This document shows positions 7,908-14,786 of a stretch of DNA of 64,000 nucleotides, piece after piece; position 1 is the stretch's first letter, and every line of letters begins with the position of its first letter. Source of the DNA: Palsa-504 sp963769715 (GTDB lineage Bacteria > Actinomycetota > Actinomycetes > Streptosporangiales > Streptosporangiaceae); assembly GCA_963769715.1 (NCBI GenBank), contig CAVYNE010000010.1, forward strand, positions 62,001 to 126,000. Reading direction: 5' to 3'. The notes below the pieces were generated by a model. That model was not told the DNA's origin, did not search any database, and saw nothing but the letters and a program-made list of their open reading frames with translations. The position numbers and the translations under genes are program-made.

Positions 7908-8553
7908 CCGGGAAGCAGTAGCGAATCCGGACGCTGCGATGTCCTCGGAGTTCACTGAACTCGCCTCCGACGAGCGGATCGCCACGGCCGCAGCGGCGCT
8001 CGAACGCAACGGCATCCGGCCGCTCCTCGCCGCTAAAGGTGCCGACGCGAGAGGTCTGGTCGGCTCCCTCCTCACCGGCGGCGCCGAGGTGTACAACAAC
8101 ACCTCCCAGACACTCGAAGCCACCGGCATCGCCGACGACATCGAACGGTCCGGCCGCTATCAGCCGCTCCGGCTGCGGCTGTACCGGATGGACCGGGAAA
8201 TGCAGCGCCGCGAGATGCGCACCCTGGCCGCGTCACCCAACTATGTCGTCGGCAGCGTCCACGCGCTAACCGAAGGCGGATCACTGCTCATTGCGTCCGC
8301 CAGCGGTAGCCAGCTGGGCCCGCTCGTGTCGGGCGCGGGGCAGGTGATCCTCGTCATCGGAGCCCAGAAGATCGTCCCTGATGTCGTAACCGGGATGCGG
8401 CGTATCTATGAATACTGCTATCCGCTCGAGGATGCCCGGGCCCGGCAGGCCTACGGAGTGCCCAGCGGGGTGAACAACATCCTCATCATCAGCAAGGTGA
8501 TGGCCCCCGACCGGGTCACCGCGATCATCGTCAAGGAGCGCCTCGGCTTCTGA
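7900..8553 (+). CDS. LUD domain protein (LutC/YkgG family), first copy
   Basis: This 217-residue protein has the LUD fold seen in lactate-utilisation proteins LutB/LutC: GAEVYNNTSQTLEATGI, a central LTEGGSLLIASASGSQLGPL strand-turn, and the end VIGAQKIVPDV..GMRRIYEYCYPLEDARA. No Fe-S motifs are present, so it resembles LutC rather than LutB. No lutA or lutB gene is nearby, so lactate oxidation is not supported here. The GTG start overlaps the flavoprotein stop. A second LUD gene of similar length lies on the opposite strand at 9242. Confidence 0.85.
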   Translation: MTDREAVANPDAAMSSEFTELASDERIATAAAALERNGIRPLLAAKGADARGLVGSLLTGGAEVYNNTSQTLEATGIADDIERSGRYQPLRLRLYRMDREMQRREMRTLAASPNYVVGSVHALTEGGSLLIASASGSQLGPLVSGAGQVILVIGAQKIVPDVVTGMRRIYEYCYPLEDARARQAYGVPSGVNNILIISKVMAPDRVTAIIVKERLGF

Positions 8554-8649
8554 TCACCGTCAGCTGGCCGCACAAGCCGTCTTCGCATCCGGCGACAGTG
8601 TCCGCCAGCCCGGTCAGCCTGATGCTGCGCGGCATGCGGGCAGGGCGGC

Positions 8650-9195
8650 TCATCGGGCCAGCGCGGCCAGCAGGGTGGGCGGGTCGTAGCCGCCCCGGTG
8701 GACGACGCCGTCGATGAACAGGGTCGGCGTGCCCACCACCTGGCCCGAAGCCAGGCCGCTATTGACATCCCGGCGGATCCGGTCCGCCACCACGATGCTG
8801 GCCCGGTCCCGGTCGAACGCCGCCACGTCCAGGCCGAGCTGGGCGGCGTACCTGCGCAGGTCGCCGTCTTCGAGCGCCTTCTGCCGGTGGAACAGCAGCT
8901 CGTGCATGTCCCAGAACCGGCCCTGCTGCGCAGCGGCCTCAGCCGCGGCCGCCGCGGCGAGGGCATGCGGGTGGATGCCGGTCAGCGGAAAGTGCCGGAA
9001 CGCGAACCGCATGTTCCCGCCAAGCTGGCGTTCGACTTGCTCGATCGCGCGGAACGCCAGCCGCGAGTACGGGCACTCGTAATCGCCGTATTCGATGATC
9101 AGGTGGCCGGCGGGCGAACCGCGGACATGATCGGCTTGCTCGTCCAGCGGCGCCAGGGCCAGCTCGCGGTCGTCCGGCGTTGCGTTGAGAGTCAC
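8650..9195 (-). CDS. DsbA-family thioredoxin-fold protein
   Basis: This 181-residue thioredoxin-fold protein has the DsbA-like order: LIIEYGDYECPYSRLAF near residue 35, an inserted helical domain, and a cis-proline loop VVGTPTLFIDG near the end. The active site reads CPYS, with only the first Cys, as in several actinobacterial DsbA/FrnE relatives. No signal peptide is visible, so it is probably cytoplasmic. The start is GTG 9195, with AGGAGGTGGG just upstream. The frame is open further back but would overlap the LUD gene. It lies 46 nt downstream of that gene on the same strand, probably in one transcript. Confidence 0.85.
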   Translation of the reverse strand: MTLNATPDDRELALAPLDEQADHVRGSPAGHLIIEYGDYECPYSRLAFRAIEQVERQLGGNMRFAFRHFPLTGIHPHALAAAAAAEAAAQQGRFWDMHELLFHRQKALEDGDLRRYAAQLGLDVAAFDRDRASIVVADRIRRDVNSGLASGQVVGTPTLFIDGVVHRGGYDPPTLLAALAR

Positions 9196-9241
9196 GGCCC
9201 ACCTCCTGGTGGCTGCGGGCAGATCCAGCTGGCCTGGCAGT

Positions 9242-9871
9242 TCAGAAGCCGACCTGCTGGCGGACGAGGACGACGTGGATGCGGCCGGGCAGTTCGGTGT
9301 GGATCTCCAGGATCTTCCCGACCTGGCTGTGCTGCCCGTAGGCGGCCTGCGCGCGGGCGTCTTCCAGCGGCAGGCTGTGCTGGTAGATCCGCTCGTGCGC
9401 CGCTGCCAGCGTGGGCACGAGCTTCTGCGCGCCGACCACGAAGATGACGTTGGCCGCGCCCCAGGCGTAGGAGGCCAGCTGGCTGCCCGACGCCGAGGCG
9501 ATGACCAGGGTGCCGTCCAGGGTGACCGCGTGCACACTGCCCAGGGCGTAGTCGGGCTGGCCGCCGATCGCCTTCATCTGCTGCGCCTGGGTCGCGAAAT
9601 CCAGCGCGAACATCTTGTTGCGCGCCGACTCCCACCGGCCGCCGCCATCGTTGATCGCGTCCGCGAGCCCGGTCTCGGCCAGCGTCACCGAGGTGTTGGT
9701 CATCACCGACGAGCCCTCCGGGATGCGGGCCAGCACCGCCTGGCGCGCGGCATCGAGATCACCGACGACCTCGACACTGAACCCGTGCTCCTCCAGCGCC
9801 GTCACGGTCGCCTGCAGCGCATGCTCATCCGGCAGCGTGGTGAAGCGGTCAGGGATGGCAGTCGTGCTCAC
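9242..9871 (-). CDS. LUD domain protein (LutC/YkgG family), second copy
   Basis: This 209-residue protein is a paralogue of the LUD gene at 7900. Shared features are SVMTNTSVTLAETGLADA, LGSVHAVTLDGTLVIASAS, VIFVVGAQKLVPTL and RIYQHSLPLEDARAQAAYG. The GTG start has an excellent ribosome site (AAGGAGGA). It is transcribed away from the MFS gene and followed by the DsbA-like gene. Two LUD proteins on opposite strands flanking the same thioredoxin-like gene suggest duplication within a redox island. The biochemical role of stand-alone LUD proteins is not fixed. Confidence 0.85.
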   Translation of the reverse strand: MSTTAIPDRFTTLPDEHALQATVTALEEHGFSVEVVGDLDAARQAVLARIPEGSSVMTNTSVTLAETGLADAINDGGGRWESARNKMFALDFATQAQQMKAIGGQPDYALGSVHAVTLDGTLVIASASGSQLASYAWGAANVIFVVGAQKLVPTLAAAHERIYQHSLPLEDARAQAAYGQHSQVGKILEIHTELPGRIHVVLVRQQVGF

Positions 9872-9964
9872 TGCTGGTCCTCCTTAATGCAGATCGCACC
9901 GGGAACCGAGGGTCCCCGGTAGCTAGCTGGATAATCGAACACGCCCGAAGCTACTGGCCATCAA

Positions 9965-9998
9965 GGTGAGCGGCGGTCACCTGGTTCCGATGATTTGC
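9965..9998 (-). repeat. 34-bp dispersed palindromic repeat, copy B
   Basis: The reverse complement begins GCAAATCATCGGAACCAGGT and ends GCTCACC. Similarity to copy E continues beyond the 34 bp: both are followed by TTGATGG, an AGTAG- or GGTAG-like run, then CTTCG. It lies in the 367-bp divergent gap between the LUD and MFS genes and forms an inverted pair with copy F 111 bp away. Confidence 0.75.
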
Positions 9999-10109
9999 GA
10001 GCCAGTAGCCATTCGGAGCACCGCCCAGACCGGCATCGCCGGGTCCGCATGCTCCTGATGGTCGTTCCGCCCGATACCGTGACCGGGCCAGGGTCCCCGG
10101 GGCAGGCCG

Positions 10110-10143
10110 GCGAATCACCTGGATCAGACGACGATCGCTCACC
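10110..10143 (+). repeat. 34-bp dispersed palindromic repeat, copy F
   Basis: The element begins GCGAATCACCTGGATCAGAC and ends GCTCACC. It is the most diverged copy in the centre (the GGTGA half-site reads GACGA). With copy B it occupies the intergenic region 9872-10238, where no gene could be supported and no clear promoter hexamers were seen. Confidence 0.7.
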
Positions 10144-10238
10144 CGCCTGGTGACAAGACTGCGAAGGCGATCTCGGCGTCAAACGCCGACGCGGAATCCA
10201 GGTAAGGCGTGTTAGCAAGGGAACGGAGTGTGATCGTC

Positions 10239-11764
10239 ATGGCTGAAGCCGCGGTTGCCGGTGGCGGCCTGGACCGACGGCGCTGGGTGCTGCTGTGGGT
10301 GATCGGCCTGGCGCAGCTGATGGTGGTGCTGGACCTGACGGTGATGAATATCGCGTTGCCGTCGGCGCAGCGTGCGCTGCATTTCTCGACGGTGGACCGG
10401 CAGTGGGTGGTCACCGCGTACACGCTGTCGTTCGGCAGCTTGCTGCTGCTCGGCGGCAGGCTGTCTGACCTGCTGGGCCGGAAGGTCACGTTCCTGACCG
10501 GGCTGGCCGGCTTCGCCGGGGTCTCGGCCATCGGCGGCGCCTCGGTCAACTTCGCCATGCTGATCACCGCGCGGGCCTGCCAGGGCGCGTTCGCCGCGCT
10601 GCTGGTGCCGACGGCGCTGTCGCTGCTGACCACCACCTTCACCGACCCAAAGGAGCGCAACACGGCGTTCGGCGTGTTCGGCGCGATCGCCGGGCCGGCG
10701 GCGCGGTGGGCCTGCTGCTCGGAGGCTTGCTTACCGAGTACCTGTCCTGGCGGTGGACGCTGTATGTGAACCTGATCTTCGCCGGGGTGGCCTTCGCCGG
10801 CGGGGCGTTGCTGCTGGGCCGCCAGCCGTCCTCGGCCCGGCCGAGGCTGGACATCCCGGGCGTGCTGCTGGAGGCCGGCGGCATGTTCTGCCTGGTGTAC
10901 GGGTTCGCCAACGCGGCCTCGCACAGCTGGGCCACGCCGTCCACCTACGGGTTCCTGGCCGCCGGCGTGGTACTACTGGCGGCCTTCGCGGCCTGGCAGA
11001 CCCGGGCGGCCCACCCGCTGCTGCCGCCCCGCGTGGTGCTCGACCGCAACCGGAGCGGCGCCTACCTGTCGATGCTGTTCGTCTCGGCCGGGCTGTTCGG
11101 GACATTCTTGTTCCTGACCTACTACCTGCAGCAGACGCTCGGCTACTCGCCGCTGGTCACCGGCGTCGCGTTCCTGCCGCTCAGCGGCGCTATCATAGTC
11201 GCGGCCAACCTGTCCACGATCGTGCTGATGCCAAGGATAGGGCCTAGGCCGCTGGTCGCGTTCGGGCTGCTGGCCGCGGCCGGGGGGGCGGTCTGGCTGG
11301 CCCAGATCGGCCCGCACACCGGCTATGCCGCAGGCGTGCTCGGCCCGACCATCGTGAGCGGGTTCGGCATGGGCATGGTGTTCGCCCCGGCGATCAACGC
11401 CGGCACGTTCGGCGTGGCCCCGCAGGACGCGGGAGTCGCCTCCGCGACCCTCAACGTCGGCCAGCAGCTCGGCGCCTCGATCGGCACCTCGCTGCTGAAC
11501 AGCATCTTCGCCGCCGCCGTCACCGCCTACCTCACGGCGCATCTCGCCTCGGCCCGGCTGATCGGCCGCCAGGCCCTGACCGGGCAGGCGGTGGTGCACG
11601 GTTACACCACCGCGTTCTGGTGGACCGCCGGGATCTTCGCCGGCGGCGCGGTGATCTGCGGCGCCCTGATCCGCAGCGGGCCGCTGGCTCAGCCGGGCAC
11701 GCCCTCCCCAGCACGCGGCGCGGCGCCGGCGCAAGCCGAGGCCGGCCCCGGCGTCCCGGCGTGA
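10239..11764 (+). pseudogene. DHA2-family (EmrB/QacA-type) MFS exporter, frameshifted
   Basis: The protein would be a 14-helix drug/H+ antiporter: LDLTVMNIALPSAQ in helix 1, the loop motif GGRLSDLLGRK near residue 77, and later helices ending in a Pro/Ala-rich tail. The first frame (from ATG 10239, GGAG 10 nt upstream) runs through FGAIAGPAA and then leaves the family. A second frame picks up at about 10705 with VGLLLGGLLTEYLSWRW and continues to 11764. A one-base loss (or two-base gain) around 10690-10705 explains this. It may be a true pseudogene or a sequencing error. If intact it would export a toxic compound. Confidence 0.8.
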
Positions 11765-11832
11765 CCCGGCATAATCCGGACACGGCCAAAGAACAGCCAA
11801 CCCTATACATAAAAGGTCGACCGGCAAGGTAC

Positions 11833-11897
11833 CGCGACCGGAGACACCACATTCACGCCTGTCCATGAAAGATGGGTTCTGTGGTGCTCCGGTCGCG
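11833..11897 (+). terminator. hairpin after the MFS gene
   Basis: The arms CGCGACCGGAGACACCACA (11833) and TGTGGTGCTCCGGTCGCG (11880) pair over about 18 bp with a single bulged base and a loop of about 28 nt. It lies 68 bp after the MFS stop and abuts repeat copy C. It could be a terminator or part of a larger mobile palindrome. Confidence 0.5.
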
Positions 11898-11930
11898 TGA
11901 ATCACCGTGATCCGGTGACGCCTCCTCACC
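11897..11930 (+). repeat. 34-bp dispersed palindromic repeat, copy C
   Basis: The element begins GTGAATCACCGTGATCCGGT and ends CCTCACC. It is nearly identical to the reverse complement of copy D; this pair forms a subgroup with CCTCCTCACC at the end. It lies between the MFS gene and the metallo-beta-lactamase gene. Confidence 0.75.
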
Positions 11931-12078
11931 TACCAGTCCGCGTTCCTGACCACCCGGGACGGCGTCGCGGCACCGATCCCCGAGCCTGGCCGGCCCGGGA
12001 AGCCGCGGCTACCGCGGCCTGTTCGCGGGCAGGCGCCGCGCCCGAGCCGACGGCTCCGGGAGCTATGGTCGTAGACAT
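11926..12078 (-). CDS. possible 50-residue protein or truncated gene start
   Basis: An ATG at 12076-12078 with a good ribosome site (GGGAAAGAGG) opens a 50-codon frame starting MSTTIAPGAVGSGAAPARE, rich in Ala and Arg, that ends inside repeat copy C. No family is recognised. The start region looks real while the end looks truncated by the repeat. Just upstream, at 12111-12120, is the palindrome AACCACGGTT, as in many TetR operators. Confidence 0.3.
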   Translation of the reverse strand: MSTTIAPGAVGSGAAPAREQAAVAAASRAGQARGSVPRRRPGWSGTRTGR

Positions 12079-12253
12079 GGCTGGTGCCTCTTTCCCGGGT
12101 CGCGCTTGACAACCACGGTTAGACAGCAGTGCTGGCGAGGTCGCCGATTAGATAGGTGATCACGGCGTCGGCCCGCAGAGCAGCAGCTGCGCAGCCGGTC
12201 CGGGTCGTACCTGATTTGAGGGCCGGCGCTGGCCCGGCCCCGGTGCGTGGTGG
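12079..12253. other. intergenic stretch with an operator-like palindrome and a gene tail remnant
   Basis: It contains the AACCACGGTT palindrome (12111-12120). On the minus strand a stop at 12119 is preceded by codons for DAVITYLIGDLASTAV, which reads like the end of a helical protein with no body upstream. With the short frame at 11926 this suggests a decayed regulator between the exporter and the metallo-hydrolase. Confidence in each piece is low. Confidence 0.3.
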
Positions 12254-13018
12254 TCAGGGGTGGACCGGACCGCTGGGCCCGCGGTCCAGGCGCAGCGACT
12301 GCATGATGGCGAACGTGGTGGTGGTGGTGAAGATCTCGATGTCCGCGGCGGCCAGCACGCCGGTGTACTTCGCGATGACGGGCGCGGCGGCGCGGTCGGT
12401 CAGCTCGTCGAAGTAGCCCTTCCCCGCGGCAAAGACGTACTCGCCGTACTTCTGGAAGTACGGCGTCGGGTCGACCGTGGCCAGCGCCTCTCTCACACTG
12501 GCTTCGATGTCGGCGATGTAGGCCTGGTGCACCGCGATGTCATCGCGGGTGGCGAGCCGGCCGAGGTGCCCGCAGATGAAGTGGGTCCACGGGTAGGCCA
12601 GCGCGATGGCCGGGGCGCCCATGTACCCGATGACGTCCTCGGACAGGTTGAGGTTGTAGATGGGCACCCACCCGGCGTTGACGACGTCGATGAACATCAG
12701 GGTGTCGTGGCCGGGGAAGTGGATGTAGATGTTGTCCGGTGAGTGGTTGGGGCCGTGCCAGGCCAGCTCGGCGCGCTCCCCGCCCACCTCGAGGGTGTAG
12801 CGGTCGGCGAAGGTGATCTCCGGCGCCGGCCGGGCCGGGTCATCGTCGCGCAGCAGCAGCCGCCGGGTCTCCTCATGCCCGACGCGGACCACGTCCCGGT
12901 CGAACAGCGAGGCCGCGCCGGCGTGGTCGGCGTGGTGATGGGAGTAGACCAGGTGGGAGCGCACCGGCCAGGCCGCCGGGATCGTCAGCTGGGGCGCCCG
13001 CCAGTGGGCGGTGCTCAT
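12254..13018 (-). CDS. metallo-beta-lactamase-fold hydrolase, N-terminally short
   Basis: The metal site is present: YSHHHADHAG near residue 27 (HxHxDH), WHGPNHSPDN near 88, and ICGHLGR near 149. Related MBL-fold hydrolases have roughly 60-80 residues before HxHxDH; here there are about 25, so the first beta strands are probably missing. The ATG at 13018 has no good ribosome site. A 20-codon GTG frame with a good one (GGGAG) ends in a TGA overlapping this ATG, so either a leader couples translation or the gene has an internal deletion. The substrate is unknown. Confidence 0.75.
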   Translation of the reverse strand: MSTAHWRAPQLTIPAAWPVRSHLVYSHHHADHAGAASLFDRDVVRVGHEETRRLLLRDDDPARPAPEITFADRYTLEVGGERAELAWHGPNHSPDNIYIHFPGHDTLMFIDVVNAGWVPIYNLNLSEDVIGYMGAPAIALAYPWTHFICGHLGRLATRDDIAVHQAYIADIEASVREALATVDPTPYFQKYGEYVFAAGKGYFDELTDRAAAPVIAKYTGVLAAADIEIFTTTTTFAIMQSLRLDRGPSGPVHP

Positions 13019-13169
13019 CGCGGGCGACCCGGCTCGGGCCGACGATCCGGCTTCGGCGCATCAGGCGGTGAGGACACGTCCGTTACTCCCAGCGCGTACG
13101 TTGTTTTAAAAATCTCTTTCCGGCCGAACGGGGCCGTGGTTCCTGTTCCCCGTAACGTTTCTTCCTTCG

Positions 13170-14081
13170 CTATGCGGTGACGCGTTCTGCGCTGGCGAGA
13201 TGCGCCGACAGGAGCTGTCCGGCTCTGTCCAGCGCAGCGGCCGCTTCGTCGAGGATCGGGTAAAAGGTTTGGAAGACGTGCTGCACCCGGGGGGTGATGT
13301 CGAGGGTGACCTCGACGTCGGCGGTGGCGGCCTGTCGCGCGAGGCGGACGGCGTCGTCGAGGAGAACCTCGTGAGTTCCGGCCTGGATGATCAGGGGCGG
13401 CAGGCCGGACAGATCGGCGAATATCGGGCTGATGAGGCCGAGAGCGGCGTCTTGTCCCGCCGTATAGTCCGGGACCCGGGATTGGAGGTTTTCCCGGCTC
13501 ATTAGCACGTCGACCTCGCGCTTGGTGTCCATGGTCGTCCCGGCCAGGGTGAGGTCGGCGTACGGTGACATGACGAAGGCTGCGGCGGGCAGGGGTAGCC
13601 CGTGATCGCGGGCGTTGACCAGGGTGGCAATGGCGAGGCCGCCGCCGGCGGACTCTCCCGCGAAGGCGATCTCCGACGGGGCGGTGCCGTTGTCCAGGAG
13701 GGCTTGATAGGCGGTGAGAGCGTCGTCGACCGCCGCCGGGTACGGGTGCTCGGGGGCGAGCCGGTAGTCGACGGAGATGACCGTGGCGCGTGTCCGCCGG
13801 CCGACCTGCGAGGCCAGGCCGGCGGCCTGGAAGGCGTCCCCCAGCACGTACACGCCGCCGTGGAAGTACAGGACAACATGGCGGGGTTCGATACCGTCGA
13901 TGGTGATCTCGGCGGTCGGGACGCCGCCCAGCGCGGCTGCGGTCACGGTCACGTCGGCGGGCAGCGGCTGCGCCGATGTCACCTCCCGGAGCAGCCGCCG
14001 CTGCTCGCTCACGTCGATGCCGGCGGGGAAGGCCGACTGCCGCAGGATCGCGTCGAGGTTCTCTCGCTGCTCGGTGCTCAC
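13170..14081 (-). CDS. alpha/beta hydrolase fold-3 esterase (HSL family)
   Basis: This 303-residue hormone-sensitive-lipase-type esterase has the HGG oxyanion motif VLYFHGGVYVLG near residue 90, the nucleophile in AFAGESAGGGLA near 160, an acidic region (IIQAGTHEVLLDDA) near 245 and the late His in RVQHVFQTF. It should hydrolyse short-chain acyl esters in the cytoplasm; no signal peptide is visible. GTG 14081 follows GAAGGGAG. The MBL gene lies 152 nt downstream on the same strand, separated by a relatively AT-rich spacer. Confidence 0.9.
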   Translation of the reverse strand: MSTEQRENLDAILRQSAFPAGIDVSEQRRLLREVTSAQPLPADVTVTAAALGGVPTAEITIDGIEPRHVVLYFHGGVYVLGDAFQAAGLASQVGRRTRATVISVDYRLAPEHPYPAAVDDALTAYQALLDNGTAPSEIAFAGESAGGGLAIATLVNARDHGLPLPAAAFVMSPYADLTLAGTTMDTKREVDVLMSRENLQSRVPDYTAGQDAALGLISPIFADLSGLPPLIIQAGTHEVLLDDAVRLARQAATADVEVTLDITPRVQHVFQTFYPILDEAAAALDRAGQLLSAHLASAERVTA

Positions 14082-14200
14082 GGAGGATCTCCCTTCGGTC
14101 GGGGTTGGCTGGGCAGCGCCCCCGGGCGGGCTCGCCTATGTCGAACCAGTGCCGAAACCCCTGCCGGGAGGCGGGCCACTGCCAGGCTTGCCGCCAGGCA

Positions 14201-14234
14201 GGTGAGGAGGCGTCACCGGATCACGATGATTCGC
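14201..14234 (-). repeat. 34-bp dispersed palindromic repeat, copy D
   Basis: The reverse complement begins GCGAATCATCGTGATCCGGT and ends CCTCACC, differing from copy C at only two positions. It is in the 370-bp space upstream of the esterase gene. With copy E it is the only structure seen in 14082-14452. Confidence 0.75.
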
Positions 14235-14406
14235 GCGACCGGACCTGGGGCACCGGAGGTCTTGATGGTCCTGACCCCTGGAGCCCGCGGCCTTGAGCAG
14301 GAGCAAGGGATCCCCGAGCGAGCGGGCCGGGCGCTAGGGCACCGGTGATGGGAACAGCACCCTCTCGTCACAGTGATCGGGTGCGCGCGAAGCTACCTGC
14401 CATCAA

Positions 14407-14440
14407 GATGAGCGACTGTCATCTGGTTCTGGTGATTTGC
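14407..14440 (-). repeat. 34-bp dispersed palindromic repeat, copy E
   Basis: The reverse complement begins GCAAATCACCAGAACCAGAT and ends GCTCATC. The flank CCGGACC is shared with copy A (5408-5414), and similarity to copy B continues past the other end. It stops 13 bp before the LuxR fragment. Confidence 0.75.
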
Positions 14441-14452
14441 GGTCCGGCTTTC

Positions 14453-14563
14453 CTAACGCGCGACGGCTAGCAGCCGCAACTCCCGCGCGCGCTGGACGGC
14501 TGAGGAGCGGTCACTCACCTGGAGCTTGGCGTAAATGCTGCGGATGTGCGTGCTGACCGTGTT
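14453..14563 (-). pseudogene. LuxR-type HTH fragment next to tRNA-Ser
   Basis: Codons for NTVSTHIRSIYAKLQVSDRS and onward to LRLLAVAR match 31 of 36 C-terminal residues of the large LuxR regulator at 2652. Nothing upstream belongs to that family: the frame continues into the tRNA gene. It is the tail of a second regulator, cut 124 nt from the tRNA-Ser 3' end. Residues before the match (MISFLALLEPHARFDAV) are unrelated. Confidence 0.75.
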
Positions 14564-14686
14564 CACCGCATCGAACCGTGCGTGCGGTTCTAGGAGCGCG
14601 AGAAAGGAGATCATGACCGGATGCGTCCGTTCCGGCCGCTTCCGTTGCGCTGAATGGGGACGGCCGGACTCGTTCTTGCTGATCAG

Positions 14687-14773
14687 CGGAGGGCGTGGGA
14701 TTCGAACCCACGGTGACGTTGCCGCCACAATGGTTTTCAAGACCATCGCCATCGGCCACTAGGCGAGCCCTCC
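14687..14773 (-). tRNA. tRNA-Ser(UGA)
   Basis: On the minus strand the 87-nt gene begins GGAGGGCTCGCCTAGTGGCC and ends CCCTCCG. The 7-bp acceptor stem pairs, the anticodon loop reads CTTGAAA (anticodon TGA), there is a long variable arm as in class II tRNAs, and the T-loop is GGTTCGAATCC. CCA is not encoded. It lies between the accessory left part and the ParA-like gene, a typical integration position. Confidence 0.95.
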
Positions 14774-14786
14774 TGTGGGTCACAGC

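Noticed and set aside
7900..9871. Lactate utilisation operon (lutABC)
   Set aside because: Only LUD-domain proteins are present; there is no LutA-type CCG protein, no Fe-S LutB and no lactate permease.
11840..11880. Relation between the loop CCATGAAAGATG here and GATCTTTCATGG near 47612
   Set aside because: The match is about 10-12 bp without further flank similarity, so chance is sufficient.
9872..14452. Insertion sequence responsible for the gene breaks
   Set aside because: No transposase frame, no long terminal inverted repeats and no target duplications were found; only short palindromic repeats are present.
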